From Nonomuraea guangzhouensis (GTDB lineage: Bacteria; Actinomycetota; Actinomycetes; Streptosporangiales; Streptosporangiaceae): DNA of 64,000 nucleotides. The stretch covers positions 98,339-162,338 of the forward strand of contig NZ_JAHKRM010000032.1 in the NCBI RefSeq assembly GCF_019396345.1, written 5' to 3'. Made by a program: the position numbers and the translations under genes. The notes under the pieces are model-generated. The model was given only the letters and a program-made list of their open reading frames with translations. It was not told where the DNA came from and searched no databases. Positions 16,408 to 24,788 of this stretch are shown piece after piece (position 1 is the stretch's first letter; each line of letters opens with the position of its first letter).

Positions 16408-17742
16408 ATGCGATTTCCCGTCCATTCAGCCGGCGCCCGATCGGCCTGGTCGGCGGCGTTACTCGCGCTGGCCGTCGCCGTCGCGACCGCGCTGGCCGGC
16501 GGCGCCGTCACCGCCCGGGCCGCCGTCACCGTCCGAGCCGCCGACGAGCTGCTGTCCCAGGGCAAGCCGGCGACCGCGTCGTCCGTCGAGAACACCGGCA
16601 CCCCGGCTTCGGCGGCCGTCGACGGCAACGTCGCCACCCGGTGGTCCAGCGCTTTCAGCGACCCGCAGTGGCTGCGGGTCGACCTCGGCGCCACCGCCAC
16701 CATCAGCCAGGTCGTGCTGAACTGGGAGGCCGCGTACGGCAGGGCGTTCCAGATCCAGACGTCCGCCGACGCGCTCACCTGGACCACCGTCTACGTGACC
16801 GTCGCCGGCACCGGTGGGGTGCAGACGCTCCCCGTGACCGGGACCGGGCGGTACGTACGGATGCTCGGCCTCGCCCGTGGCACCGCCTATGGCTACTCCC
16901 TGCGCGAGTTCCAGGTCTACGGCTCAGGGGGCGGCACCACGCCGCCGCCGGGGAGCGGCACCATTCCCGACCCGACGATCGCCTCACTGGAGGCGACCGC
17001 CGGTCCGCTGGCCACCGCGACGTACACGGTCCCGAACCCCAGCGGGTACAAGGCCGGCACCATCACCTACCCGACGGCCGGCGGCTCGTACCCGGGCATC
17101 GTCCTGATGCCGGGCTACCAGGGCACGCAACAGAACCTGAGCTGGCTCGGCCCGCGCCTGGCCTCGTGGGGCTTCGTCGTCGTCAACGTCGACACCAACA
17201 CGCTGAGCGACACTCCTGACCAGCGGGGCACCGAGATCCGGGCCGCCGGCACCCAGCTGCTCAACCTGAGCAACGCCACCGGCAACCCCATCTCGGGCAA
17301 GGTGAACGGCACGCTCGGGGTGTCGGGCCACTCCATGGGCGGTGGCGGCACGATGGTGGCGCTGCGTGACGACAGCCGGTTCAAGGCGGGAGCGCCCCTG
17401 GCCCCGTACCACACGAGTCCGAACTTCGCCGGCGTCACCAAGCCGACCTTCTTCCTGACCTGCGCGAGCGACGTCGCCGCGCCCGGCGCCACCTACGCCA
17501 GGCCCTGGTACAACAGCATGACGCAGGCCGAGAAGCTGTACATCGAGGTTCCCGGCGACCATCTCTGCCCGATGACCGGCTACGGCAACAAGGCCAAGCA
17601 GGGCAAGTGGCTCGTGTCGTTCTTCAGCCGCTGGCTGCGCGACGACACCCGCTTCACGCCGTTCCTGTGCGGCACCCAGCGTGACGCCGACCGGACCAAC
17701 CCCTCGCTGGTGACCCAGTGGACGGACACCTGCCCGTTCTGA
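16408..17742 (+). CDS. Secreted discoidin (F5/8C) domain plus PETase/cutinase-fold polyester hydrolase
   Basis: A 444-residue protein. The ATG at 16408 follows GGAGAGG. After a signal peptide (to about residue 45) comes an F5/8 type C (discoidin) carbohydrate- or surface-binding domain (about 50-180, with ASSVENTGTPA, DGNVATRWSS and LREFQVYG) and a TPPPG linker. The catalytic domain starts at about 195 with the DPTIASLEA segment of actinomycete cutinases. The triad is Ser309 in GHSMGGGG, Asp355 in CASDVAAP and His385 in GDHLCP. Cys352 and Cys387 flank Asp and His, a pair otherwise known from Ideonella-type PETases, in addition to the usual C-terminal pair (FLCG, DTCPF). Tyr stands where PETases have Trp (APYHTS). 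The substrate could be cutin-like or synthetic polyester; this is inferred. Confidence 0.85.
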   Translation: MRFPVHSAGARSAWSAALLALAVAVATALAGGAVTARAAVTVRAADELLSQGKPATASSVENTGTPASAAVDGNVATRWSSAFSDPQWLRVDLGATATISQVVLNWEAAYGRAFQIQTSADALTWTTVYVTVAGTGGVQTLPVTGTGRYVRMLGLARGTAYGYSLREFQVYGSGGGTTPPPGSGTIPDPTIASLEATAGPLATATYTVPNPSGYKAGTITYPTAGGSYPGIVLMPGYQGTQQNLSWLGPRLASWGFVVVNVDTNTLSDTPDQRGTEIRAAGTQLLNLSNATGNPISGKVNGTLGVSGHSMGGGGTMVALRDDSRFKAGAPLAPYHTSPNFAGVTKPTFFLTCASDVAAPGATYARPWYNSMTQAEKLYIEVPGDHLCPMTGYGNKAKQGKWLVSFFSRWLRDDTRFTPFLCGTQRDADRTNPSLVTQWTDTCPF

Positions 17743-17848
17743 CCTCACCAGCGGAAATAACCAGAAATATTCGGAAAGCCGGGCATGGTGGCCGAGGCCG
17801 CCGTGCCCGGCTCGCTGACCCCTCGCATGACAGGCGTGTTTCTAGATT

Positions 17849-17863
17849 GTTATCGACGGCAAC
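17849..17863. promoter_or_regulatory. Candidate IclR operator 1 (GTTA-N7-CAAC)
   Basis: Lies within the longer inverted repeat TTGTT-N9-AACAA (17847-17865), upstream of the IclR-type gene. It shares the GTTx-N7-CAAC layout with elements at 16168 and 17911 and sits 62 bases from the latter, close to six helical turns. Confidence 0.5.
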
Positions 17864-17910
17864 AAATTAGCCCGGAAATGGGGCTAGACCCGCTCGCCTC
17901 CGCGGATTAC

Positions 17911-17925
17911 GTTGCCGCAAACAAC
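17911..17925. promoter_or_regulatory. Candidate IclR operator 2 (GTTG-N7-CAAC)
   Basis: GTTG at 17911-17914 and CAAC at 17922-17925, 85 bases before the IclR start. It has the same arms and spacing as the core of the palindrome at 16163. Location suggests autoregulation by the IclR-family protein. Confidence 0.5.
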
Positions 17926-18010
17926 ATTCAACGAAATGGTGAGGCCCGGATCCGGTGTACCTGACGACGTGGGCGTTTCGCAGCACGATCGACAGTCGGA
18001 GGCAGTGCCC

Positions 18011-18892
18011 ATGACCATGACCACAGCGACGATGTCAAGCCCGTCCGAGCAACCGGACTCCGGCCGATCGGTGGCCAGCCGGGTCCTCAGCGTCCTGGAC
18101 GCGTTCTCCGGCGAACGCCGCCGGCTGACCCTGTCCGACATCAGCCGGCGGACCAGGATGCCGCTGACGACCGCCCACCGTCTGGTCGGCGAGCTGGTCT
18201 CGTGGGGCGCGCTCGAACGTGACCGCAACGGCCGCTACCAGATCGGCCTGCACCTGTGGGAGGTCGCGGCGCTGGCCCCTCGCGGTCTGGGGCTGCGCGA
18301 GGTGGCCATGCCCTTCCTCGAAGAGCTCTTCGTGGCGACCCGTCAGCACGTCCAGCTCGCCGTCCTCGATGACCTGGACGTCGTCTACATCGAGCGGATC
18401 TCCAGCCGGGACGCCGTCGGCGTGCACAGCCGGGTCGGCGGTCGATGGCCCGCGCACACCACCGGCGTCGGCCTCGTGCTGCTCGCCTACGCGCCCCGGC
18501 CGGCCCAGGAGAGATACCTGGCCAGCCCGCTGGCGACCTTCACCAAGAAGACCATCATGACGCCGGACGCCCTGCGGCGCGTGCTGGCCGAGGTGCGGCG
18601 CACCGGCTACGCCGTCAGCGACCGGCAGGTCACCCTCGACGCGGTCTCGGTGGCCGCACCCGTGCGTGACGCCGCCAACGAGGTGGTGGCCGCGCTCTCG
18701 GTCGTCGTCCGCGCCGACGGTGACGGCGGCGCCGTCTCGGGCGTGCCCGCGAGGACCAGGCGCATCGCCCTGCCGGGGGCGTCCATGCCGGGCTCTCCGC
18801 AGGCCACGCACACGCCCGGTGTCGTGCCCGCCGTCCTGGCCGCCGCCCGCGGCATCAGCCTGCAACTCCTCCGCGACCCGGAAAGACCGTAG
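18011..18892 (+). CDS. IclR-family transcriptional regulator
   Basis: A 293-residue protein. I chose the ATG at 18011 because GGAGG lies 8 bases upstream; a TTG start at 17912 would run through a putative operator. The N-terminal winged helix covers about residues 15-80 (RVLSVLDAF, LSDISRRTRMPLTTAHRLV in shortened form). The C-terminal IclR effector domain contains LDVVYIERI and HTTGVGLVLLA. The last 60 residues, after VVAALSVVV, carry an unusually long Arg/Pro-rich tail. Likely targets are the GH3 and discoidin-hydrolase genes through the GTTG-N7-CAAC elements. Confidence 0.88.
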   Translation: MTMTTATMSSPSEQPDSGRSVASRVLSVLDAFSGERRRLTLSDISRRTRMPLTTAHRLVGELVSWGALERDRNGRYQIGLHLWEVAALAPRGLGLREVAMPFLEELFVATRQHVQLAVLDDLDVVYIERISSRDAVGVHSRVGGRWPAHTTGVGLVLLAYAPRPAQERYLASPLATFTKKTIMTPDALRRVLAEVRRTGYAVSDRQVTLDAVSVAAPVRDAANEVVAALSVVVRADGDGGAVSGVPARTRRIALPGASMPGSPQATHTPGVVPAVLAAARGISLQLLRDPERP

Positions 18893-18926
18893 CGATTACG
18901 TACGGGATTGACGCCAAAAGTTTCGG

Positions 18927-19970
18927 CTAGCGCGCGAGAGCGGCGGTGCTGCTCCGTACGACGAGCTCGGTGCCCAGCTCGATCCGGCTCTGCGCCACCG
19001 GCTCGCCCTGCGCGAGCCGCACCAGCATGGTGGTCGCGGCCGAGGCCATCTCGGTGAGCGGCTGGCGGATCGTGGTCAGCGGCGGGATCGCCCACCGGGT
19101 CGGGGGGAGGTCGTCGAAGCCGATCACGCTCAGGTCGTCCGGGATGCGCAGGCCCAGCTCGTACGCCGCCCGGTAGACGCCCATGGCCTGCCCGTCGTTG
19201 CAGGCGAAGATCGCGGTGGGCGGATCGGGCAGCCGCAGCAGCCGATGGGCCTGGGCCAGGCCGCCTTCGATCAGGAAGTCGCCCCGGCAGATCAGGTCCG
19301 GGTCGATGGGCACCCCGGCCATGTCCAGCGCGGCGCGATAGCCGTCGAGGCGGGCCCGGCTGGACAGCGCGTAGTCGGGGCCGGTGATGATGCCGATCCG
19401 CCGGTGCCCGAGCTGCACCAGGTAGCGGGTCGCCGAGAGCCCGCCGTTCCAGTTGCCGGCGCCCACCGAGGGCACCTGGTGGCCGGGGTCGCCGCTCGGG
19501 TCCAGCAGCACGAGGGGGATGCCGCGGGTGGCGAGCTGGTCGTGCTGGTCGTCGGTCAGCCCGCTGAACACCGCGATGACGCCGGTGGGCCGGCGGCCCA
19601 GCACGCCCTCGATCCAGCTCCGGCCCGGAACGTGGCGGTGCTGCAGCTCCGACAGCACCACGGCCAGGTCGTGCTCCCGCGCCACCTGCTCGACACCCTT
19701 GATGATCTCGATCGGGTAGTCGCCCTCCAGCGCGTGGAAGACCAGCTCCACCAGGGCGGCCGGGCTCTCGCGCCGTCGCTGCCGCCGGTAGCCGTGCTCG
19801 CGGATGAGCCCCTCGACGAGCGCCCGGGTCTCCGGCGCGACTTCGGAACGGCCGTTGACCACTTTGGAGACCGTCGCGGTGGACACCCCGGCCAGCTCGG
19901 CGAGCTGGGCGATGGTCAGAGAACGCTTGTGCGTGGTGCCGGGGCCGGGCGGCTCCTGGGTCGGGGTCAT
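18927..19970 (-). CDS. LacI-family transcriptional repressor
   Basis: A 347-residue protein with the LacI helix-turn-helix at residues 18-65 (TIAQLAELAGVSTATVSKVVNG) and a periplasmic-binding-type sensor domain (about 75-340, with GVIAVFSGLT, IFACNDGQAMGVY and VIGFDDLPP). It is divergent from the sugar ABC importer and GH43 genes. The intergenic region holds CCGAAA/TTTCGG-type inverted repeats, the kind of site bound by actinomycete repressors of xylan and xylobiose use. The inducer is probably a xylo- or arabino-oligosaccharide, judging from GH43 in the same operon. Confidence 0.9.
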   Translation of the reverse strand: MTPTQEPPGPGTTHKRSLTIAQLAELAGVSTATVSKVVNGRSEVAPETRALVEGLIREHGYRRQRRRESPAALVELVFHALEGDYPIEIIKGVEQVAREHDLAVVLSELQHRHVPGRSWIEGVLGRRPTGVIAVFSGLTDDQHDQLATRGIPLVLLDPSGDPGHQVPSVGAGNWNGGLSATRYLVQLGHRRIGIITGPDYALSSRARLDGYRAALDMAGVPIDPDLICRGDFLIEGGLAQAHRLLRLPDPPTAIFACNDGQAMGVYRAAYELGLRIPDDLSVIGFDDLPPTRWAIPPLTTIRQPLTEMASAATTMLVRLAQGEPVAQSRIELGTELVVRSSTAALAR

Positions 19971-19991
19971 GGCGGCAGTCTAGACGCAGAG

Positions 19992-20002
19992 GTTTCGGAA
20001 AC
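19992..20002. promoter_or_regulatory. Candidate LacI operator near the repressor start (GTTTC-G-GAAAC)
   Basis: A perfect inverted repeat of 5-base arms around one G, 21 bases upstream of the LacI start. It resembles the CGAA-N-TTCG type of sites known for BxlR-like repressors and could mediate autoregulation. Confidence 0.45.
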
Positions 20003-20038
20003 AAGGGCGATTGTTTCGTACGTCTTACCGGCAGATTG

Positions 20039-20068
20039 TTGACGAGTTTCCAGGTAGGTGCCTAGAGT
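20039..20068 (+). promoter_or_regulatory. Candidate promoter of the sugar importer operon
   Basis: TTGACG (20039-20044) and TAGAGT (20063-20068) separated by 18 bases give a good housekeeping-type promoter. The CCGAAA-GT-TTTCGG repeat begins 25 bases after the -10 box, where a bound repressor would block elongation. Confidence 0.5.
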
Positions 20069-20093
20069 CCCCGGTTAACGATCGGCCAACTAT

Positions 20094-20107
20094 CCGAAAG
20101 TTTTCGG
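20094..20107. promoter_or_regulatory. Candidate LacI operator of the importer operon (CCGAAA-GT-TTTCGG)
   Basis: A perfect inverted repeat with 6-base arms and a 2-base spacer, just downstream of the predicted transcription start and 53 bases before the solute-binding-protein start. A weaker related element lies at 18913-18925. Confidence 0.55.
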
Positions 20108-20160
20108 CAACTAGTTCCGTACCCACTCTTCAGTCCCGACCCCCAGAAGAAGAGATCGCC

Positions 20161-21438
20161 GTGAAGCTCCGCATCGTAACCCCGGTCGCCCTCGCCGCGG
20201 CCCTCGCCCTGACCACGGCCGCCTGTGGCGGCGGCGGTACCTCCGCCACGGCACCGCCCGAGGCCGGCAAGTCGTTCGACTTCTGGTCGTTCAGCGGGAT
20301 CAACCAGAAGGCCGCGGTCGAGGACTACCAGAAGAACAACCCCGGCATCGAGGTGAAGCTCACCGAGGTCGGCAGCTCCGTGGAGACGGCGCAGGCGCTG
20401 ACGACGGCGCTGGCCGGCGGCAAGGTGCCCGACCTGGTGCTGATCCAGGGCGATGACCTGCCCAAGTTCGTCCAGCAGCCGCAGAACTTCTACGACCTGC
20501 GGCAGCTGGGCGCCGACAAGATCAAGGGCGACTATCTGGACTGGGTGATCAGCCAGAGCGTGGCCAAGGACGGCACGATCATCGGCATCCCGACGGACGT
20601 GGGCGGCATGGCCATCGCCTACCGGACGGACCTGTTCAAGGCCGCCGGACTGCCGACCGACCGCGAGGAGGTGGGCAAGCTCTGGCCCACCTGGGACGCC
20701 TTCATCGAGACCGGCAAGAAGTACACCGCGGCGACCAAGAAGGCGTTCATCGACAACGCCGGCACCAGCGTGTTCTACCAGGCGGTCAACCAGGGGCCGC
20801 AGAAGTACTACGACCCCTCGGGCAACGTCGTCTACAGCACCAGCCCGCAGGTCAAGGCGGCGTTCGACTACGGCATCAAGGCCGTGCAGGCGGGCATCAC
20901 CGCCAAGCAGAGCTCCTTCACCGAGGGATGGACCGCCGGCATGGGCAAGGACCAGTTCGCGGTGATCTCCGCGCCGTCCTGGATGCTCGGCGCCATCCGG
21001 AGCAACGCGCCCAGCACCAAGGGCAAGTGGGACATCGCCACTATCCCGGGCGGCGCGGGCAACTGGGGCGGCAGCTACCTGGCCATCCCCAAGGGCGCCA
21101 AGAACCCCAAGGCCGCCTGGGACTACATCACCAAGACCCAGTCCCCGCAGGGCCAGCTGACGCACTTCGTCGACTCCGGCGCGCTGCCCACCACCCCGTC
21201 GGTCTACAAGGACGCCAAGCTCACGGCCCTGAAGGACCCGTTCTTCTCCGACGCGCCGACCGGGACGATCTACACCGACTCGCTGCTCGGGCTCAAGCCG
21301 TTCTACATCGGGCCGGACAGCTCTCCCATCGGCTCGGAGTTCTTGAACGCGATCACCAACGTCGAGCAGGGCAAGGGCGACGCGGCCAAGGCGTGGGACG
21401 CGGCCCTGGCCAACATCAAGACCGCCATCGGCAAGTAG
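20161..21438 (+). CDS. Sugar ABC transporter solute-binding lipoprotein
   Basis: A 425-residue extracellular solute-binding protein (family 1). The GTG at 20161 gives a normal lipoprotein signal (KLR, hydrophobic stretch, then LTTAAC with Cys about 22 as the lipid anchor). The mature part shows the family pattern: FWSFSG, AQALTTALAGGKVPDLVLI, IPTDVGGMAIAYRTDLFKAAGLP in shortened form, and a WNxx-like middle. It delivers the sugar to the two permeases encoded next. Context suggests xylo- or arabino-oligosaccharides. Confidence 0.9.
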   Translation: MKLRIVTPVALAAALALTTAACGGGGTSATAPPEAGKSFDFWSFSGINQKAAVEDYQKNNPGIEVKLTEVGSSVETAQALTTALAGGKVPDLVLIQGDDLPKFVQQPQNFYDLRQLGADKIKGDYLDWVISQSVAKDGTIIGIPTDVGGMAIAYRTDLFKAAGLPTDREEVGKLWPTWDAFIETGKKYTAATKKAFIDNAGTSVFYQAVNQGPQKYYDPSGNVVYSTSPQVKAAFDYGIKAVQAGITAKQSSFTEGWTAGMGKDQFAVISAPSWMLGAIRSNAPSTKGKWDIATIPGGAGNWGGSYLAIPKGAKNPKAAWDYITKTQSPQGQLTHFVDSGALPTTPSVYKDAKLTALKDPFFSDAPTGTIYTDSLLGLKPFYIGPDSSPIGSEFLNAITNVEQGKGDAAKAWDAALANIKTAIGK

Positions 21439-21445
21439 GACGAGC

Positions 21446-22390
21446 GTGACGACGACTCTCAGCACCCGGCGGGCGCAGGCCGTGCCCGCCGGGGCGACCT
21501 CGGTGCGGCAGAGCATCGCCGAACGCATCACGCCGTACGCCTACATCGCGCCGTTTTTCCTGATCTTCGCGGTGTTCGGGCTGGTGCCGCTGCTGTCCAC
21601 GTTCTACGTGGCGCTGTTCGACTGGAACCCCATCGGCGAGCACGTCTTCATCGGCGTGGACAACTTCACCCGCCTGTTCGCCGACGCGCGGTTCTGGAAC
21701 GCGGCCTGGAACACGATCAGCATCTGGCTGCTGTCCACCGTGCCGCAACTGGTGGTGGCGCTGGGCCTGGCGCACCTGCTCAACCACGCCCGGCTCCGGC
21801 TGGCGGTGTTCTTCCGGATGTCGATGATGGTGCCGTACATCACCTCGGTGGCGGCCACCGCGATCGTCTTCGCCCAGATGTTCGACCGCGACTTCGGCCT
21901 GCTCAACTGGCTGCTCGGGTTCGCCGGTGTGGGGCCGATCGACTTCAAGCAGTCGGTGCTGGGCAGCCACGTGCTGATCGCCGCCATGGTGGCCTGGCGC
22001 TGGTTCGGCTACACCACGCTGCTCTACCTGGCCTCCCTGCAGGCCATCCCACGCGCGATCTACGAGGCGGCGGCCGTGGACGGCGCGGGCGGGTGGAAGC
22101 AGTTCCGCCACATCTCGATCCCGTCGCTGCGGCCGGTCATCGTGTTCACGATCGTGACCTCGACGATCGGCGGCCTGCAGATCTTCACCGAGCCGCTGCT
22201 CGTCTCCCGCAGCACGACCTGCGGAGCGGTCCGGCAGTGCCAGACACTGACGCTGTTCCTCTATGAGCAGGGCTTCGGCCAGTACCAGTTCGGGTACGGC
22301 GCGGCCATCGGCGTGGCGCTGTTCGTGCTGGTGGTCGGGCTCGCGACGGTCAACTACCTTCTGTCCACCCGCATCCGTCCGGAGCGATGA
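21446..22390 (+). CDS. Sugar ABC transporter permease (MalF type)
   Basis: A 314-residue membrane protein with six hydrophobic helices starting at about residue 32 (YAYIAPFFLIFAVFGLVPLL). The EAA loop reads YEAAAVDGAGGWKQF, the surface that contacts the ATPase. It starts at GTG 8 bases after the binding-protein gene and its stop overlaps the next permease. No ATPase gene is present in this operon, so a shared MsiK-type ATPase encoded elsewhere is expected, as in other actinomycete sugar importers. Confidence 0.9.
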   Translation: MTTTLSTRRAQAVPAGATSVRQSIAERITPYAYIAPFFLIFAVFGLVPLLSTFYVALFDWNPIGEHVFIGVDNFTRLFADARFWNAAWNTISIWLLSTVPQLVVALGLAHLLNHARLRLAVFFRMSMMVPYITSVAATAIVFAQMFDRDFGLLNWLLGFAGVGPIDFKQSVLGSHVLIAAMVAWRWFGYTTLLYLASLQAIPRAIYEAAAVDGAGGWKQFRHISIPSLRPVIVFTIVTSTIGGLQIFTEPLLVSRSTTCGAVRQCQTLTLFLYEQGFGQYQFGYGAAIGVALFVLVVGLATVNYLLSTRIRPER

Positions 22391-23232
22391 TGACCAAGAC
22401 GATCCGGCGCTCGGGTGAGCGCGTCCGCTGGTGGGCCTACGTCCTGCTGGGGCTGGCCGTGTTCGCCTGCCTGTTCCCGCTGTACTGGATGTTCGTGGTG
22501 GCCACGACCGACACCGCGACCGCCGCGCGGCTGCCGCCCGCGATCGCGCCCGGCGGCAACTTCTTCCATCTGGCCGACCTGGTGTTCACGACGGTGCCGT
22601 TCGTGAGCTCGATCGTCAACAGCCTCATCGTGGCCGGCACGATCGCGGTCGGGCAGGCCCTGCTGTGCTCGCTGGCCGGGTTCGCCTTCGCCAAGCTGCG
22701 CTTTCCCGGCCGCAACGTGCTGTTCCTGATCGTCGTGCTCACCATGACGGTGCCGACGCAGCTCTCCGTCATCCCGCAGTACATGATCATCTCCTCGCTG
22801 GGCTGGGTGGACACGCTCCAGGCGCTCATCGTGCCCGGCCTGGCCAACGCGTTCGGGATCTTCTGGATGCGCCAGCACCTGTCCACCACGATCAGCGACG
22901 AGATCCTCCAGGCCGCGCGCATCGACGGCGCCACCACCTGGCAGATCTTCTGGCGCATCGCGTTCCCGCTGGTGCGGCCGGCCGCGTTCGTGCTCGGCCT
23001 GCTCGGCTTCGTCACCGCCTGGAACGACTTCCTGTGGCCGTTCATCGTGCTGAAGTCGCCGGAGATGTACACCGCGCAGATCGCCATCAAGGCGCTGCAG
23101 AACAGCTTGAACATCGATCTCGGGCTCGCCATGTCGGGCTCGTTCCTGGCCACCATCCCGCTGCTGGTGCTGTTCGTCTTCGTGGGCCGGCGCATGGTGG
23201 CCGGGATCATGGACGGCGCCTTCAAGGGCTGA
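22387..23232 (+). CDS. Sugar ABC transporter permease (MalG type)
   Basis: A 281-residue membrane protein with six helices. The EAA motif region is ILQAARIDGATTWQIFWRI in shortened form. The second of two tandem ATG codons (22390) is equally possible as the start. It overlaps the MalF-type gene by 4 bases, and the ending KGxx after MDGAF is usual for the family. Confidence 0.9.
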   Translation: MMTKTIRRSGERVRWWAYVLLGLAVFACLFPLYWMFVVATTDTATAARLPPAIAPGGNFFHLADLVFTTVPFVSSIVNSLIVAGTIAVGQALLCSLAGFAFAKLRFPGRNVLFLIVVLTMTVPTQLSVIPQYMIISSLGWVDTLQALIVPGLANAFGIFWMRQHLSTTISDEILQAARIDGATTWQIFWRIAFPLVRPAAFVLGLLGFVTAWNDFLWPFIVLKSPEMYTAQIAIKALQNSLNIDLGLAMSGSFLATIPLLVLFVFVGRRMVAGIMDGAFKG

Positions 23233-23259
23233 CCTTCTCGCAGAAAGAAACCGCGCAAC

Positions 23260-24771
23260 GTGCCGATGTACGACAATCCGGTGATCAGCGGGTTCCACCC
23301 GGATCCGAGCGTGTGCCGGGTCGGCGAGGACTACTATCTCGTCTGCTCCAGCTTCGAGTACTTCCCCGGCGTGCCGATCTTCCACAGCCGGGACCTGGTG
23401 CACTGGCGGCAGGTGGGCAACGTCCTCGACCGGCCGTCGCAACTGGAGCTGCCCCCTGAGACGCCCGCCTCCGGCGGGATCTACGCGCCCACGATCCGGC
23501 ACCACGACGGCCGGTTCTACCTGATCACCACGAACGTGGGCGGCCGGGACAACTTCATCGTCACCGCCGACCGCCCCGAAGGACCGTGGTCGGACCCCGT
23601 CTGGATCGACCTGCCGGGCATCGACCCCCATCTGTCCTGGGACGAGGACGGCTCCTGCTGGTGCGCCTTCTCCGGTACACAGGTGGCGCGGATCGACCCG
23701 GTGGCCGGCAAGGTGCTGGAGGGGCCGTATCACGCCTGGTCCGGAGTGGGCATGAAATATCCGGAAGGGCCGCACCTCTTCCACGTGGGCGACTGGTGGT
23801 ACCTGCTGATGTCCGAGGGCGGCACCGAACGCGGCCACAGCGTCTCGATCGCCCGCGCCCGCTCACCGCGCGGCCCGTACGAGGCGGGCCCGGCCAACCC
23901 GATCCTGTCGCATCGCAGCACCGACCTGCCAATCCAGAGCACCGGTCACGCCGACATGGTGGAGGCGGCCGACGGCACCTGGTGGATGATCCTGCTCGGC
24001 ACCCGCCCGCGCGGCTACACGCCGGAGTTCCAGGTCCTCGGGCGCGAGACGTTCCTCACCCCGGTGGACTGGGTGGACGGCTGGCCCGTCGTCGGTCCGG
24101 TCCTCGAACGCCATCCGGCACCCGCTGCCTGGCACCCCCTCCCCGAGCTCCCGCCACGGGACGATTTCGACGCCGGCGCACTGGCGCCGCACTGGGTCTC
24201 GCCGCGTAGCCGCCCGGACGGCTCCTGGTCGCTGGCCGAACGCCCCGGCTGGCTCACCCTGCACGCCACCGGCGCCACGCTGGACCGCCCTGGACACACC
24301 TTCGTCGGGCGCCGCCAGCAGCACCACGACTGCCGCGTCACCGCGCGCCTGGACCCGGGGTCGGCCAGGGCCGGACTGTCCGTGCGCATGGACGAGGCGC
24401 ACCACTATGACCTGGAGGTCCACGAAGGGCGGGCCCGCGTGTTCGCGCGGATCGGCCCGCTGCGCCAGTGCGTGGCAGACCATCCGGTCCCCTCAGGCCC
24501 GCTCACCCTCGCCATCGACGTCCGTACGCGCGACCTCCTGCCGCCGTCGGTGACCGCGCCCACCGCCGAGCCGGTCGGCGTCGGGGCCCGGGGCCCGGAC
24601 ACCCTCGCCTTCTCCGCCGACGGGGTCCTGCTGGCCGAGCTCGACGGCCGCTACCTGTCCACCGAGGTGGCCACCGGCTTCACCGGGCGGGTCATCGGCA
24701 TGTACGTCACGGACGGCAGCGCGAGCTTCGACTGGTTCGACTACGAGGCCGCTTGCCAGACGGAGAGCTGA
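23260..24771 (+). CDS. Cytosolic GH43 beta-xylosidase/arabinofuranosidase
   Basis: A 503-residue protein without a signal peptide. The GH43 five-blade propeller begins with NPVISGFHPDPSV (catalytic base Asp). It continues with GIDPHLSWDEDG (pKa-tuning Asp) and YPEGPHLF (acid Glu). A C-terminal beta-sandwich (about residues 310-500, with GHTFVGRRQQHHDCRV and ASFDWFDYE) is the extra domain of the XynB3-like GH43 subfamily. The start is GTG at 23260 or ATG at 23266. It presumably hydrolyses oligosaccharides imported by the ABC system encoded just before it. Confidence 0.9.
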   Translation: MPMYDNPVISGFHPDPSVCRVGEDYYLVCSSFEYFPGVPIFHSRDLVHWRQVGNVLDRPSQLELPPETPASGGIYAPTIRHHDGRFYLITTNVGGRDNFIVTADRPEGPWSDPVWIDLPGIDPHLSWDEDGSCWCAFSGTQVARIDPVAGKVLEGPYHAWSGVGMKYPEGPHLFHVGDWWYLLMSEGGTERGHSVSIARARSPRGPYEAGPANPILSHRSTDLPIQSTGHADMVEAADGTWWMILLGTRPRGYTPEFQVLGRETFLTPVDWVDGWPVVGPVLERHPAPAAWHPLPELPPRDDFDAGALAPHWVSPRSRPDGSWSLAERPGWLTLHATGATLDRPGHTFVGRRQQHHDCRVTARLDPGSARAGLSVRMDEAHHYDLEVHEGRARVFARIGPLRQCVADHPVPSGPLTLAIDVRTRDLLPPSVTAPTAEPVGVGARGPDTLAFSADGVLLAELDGRYLSTEVATGFTGRVIGMYVTDGSASFDWFDYEAACQTES

Positions 24772-24788
24772 ACGATAAGCCTCGACAT

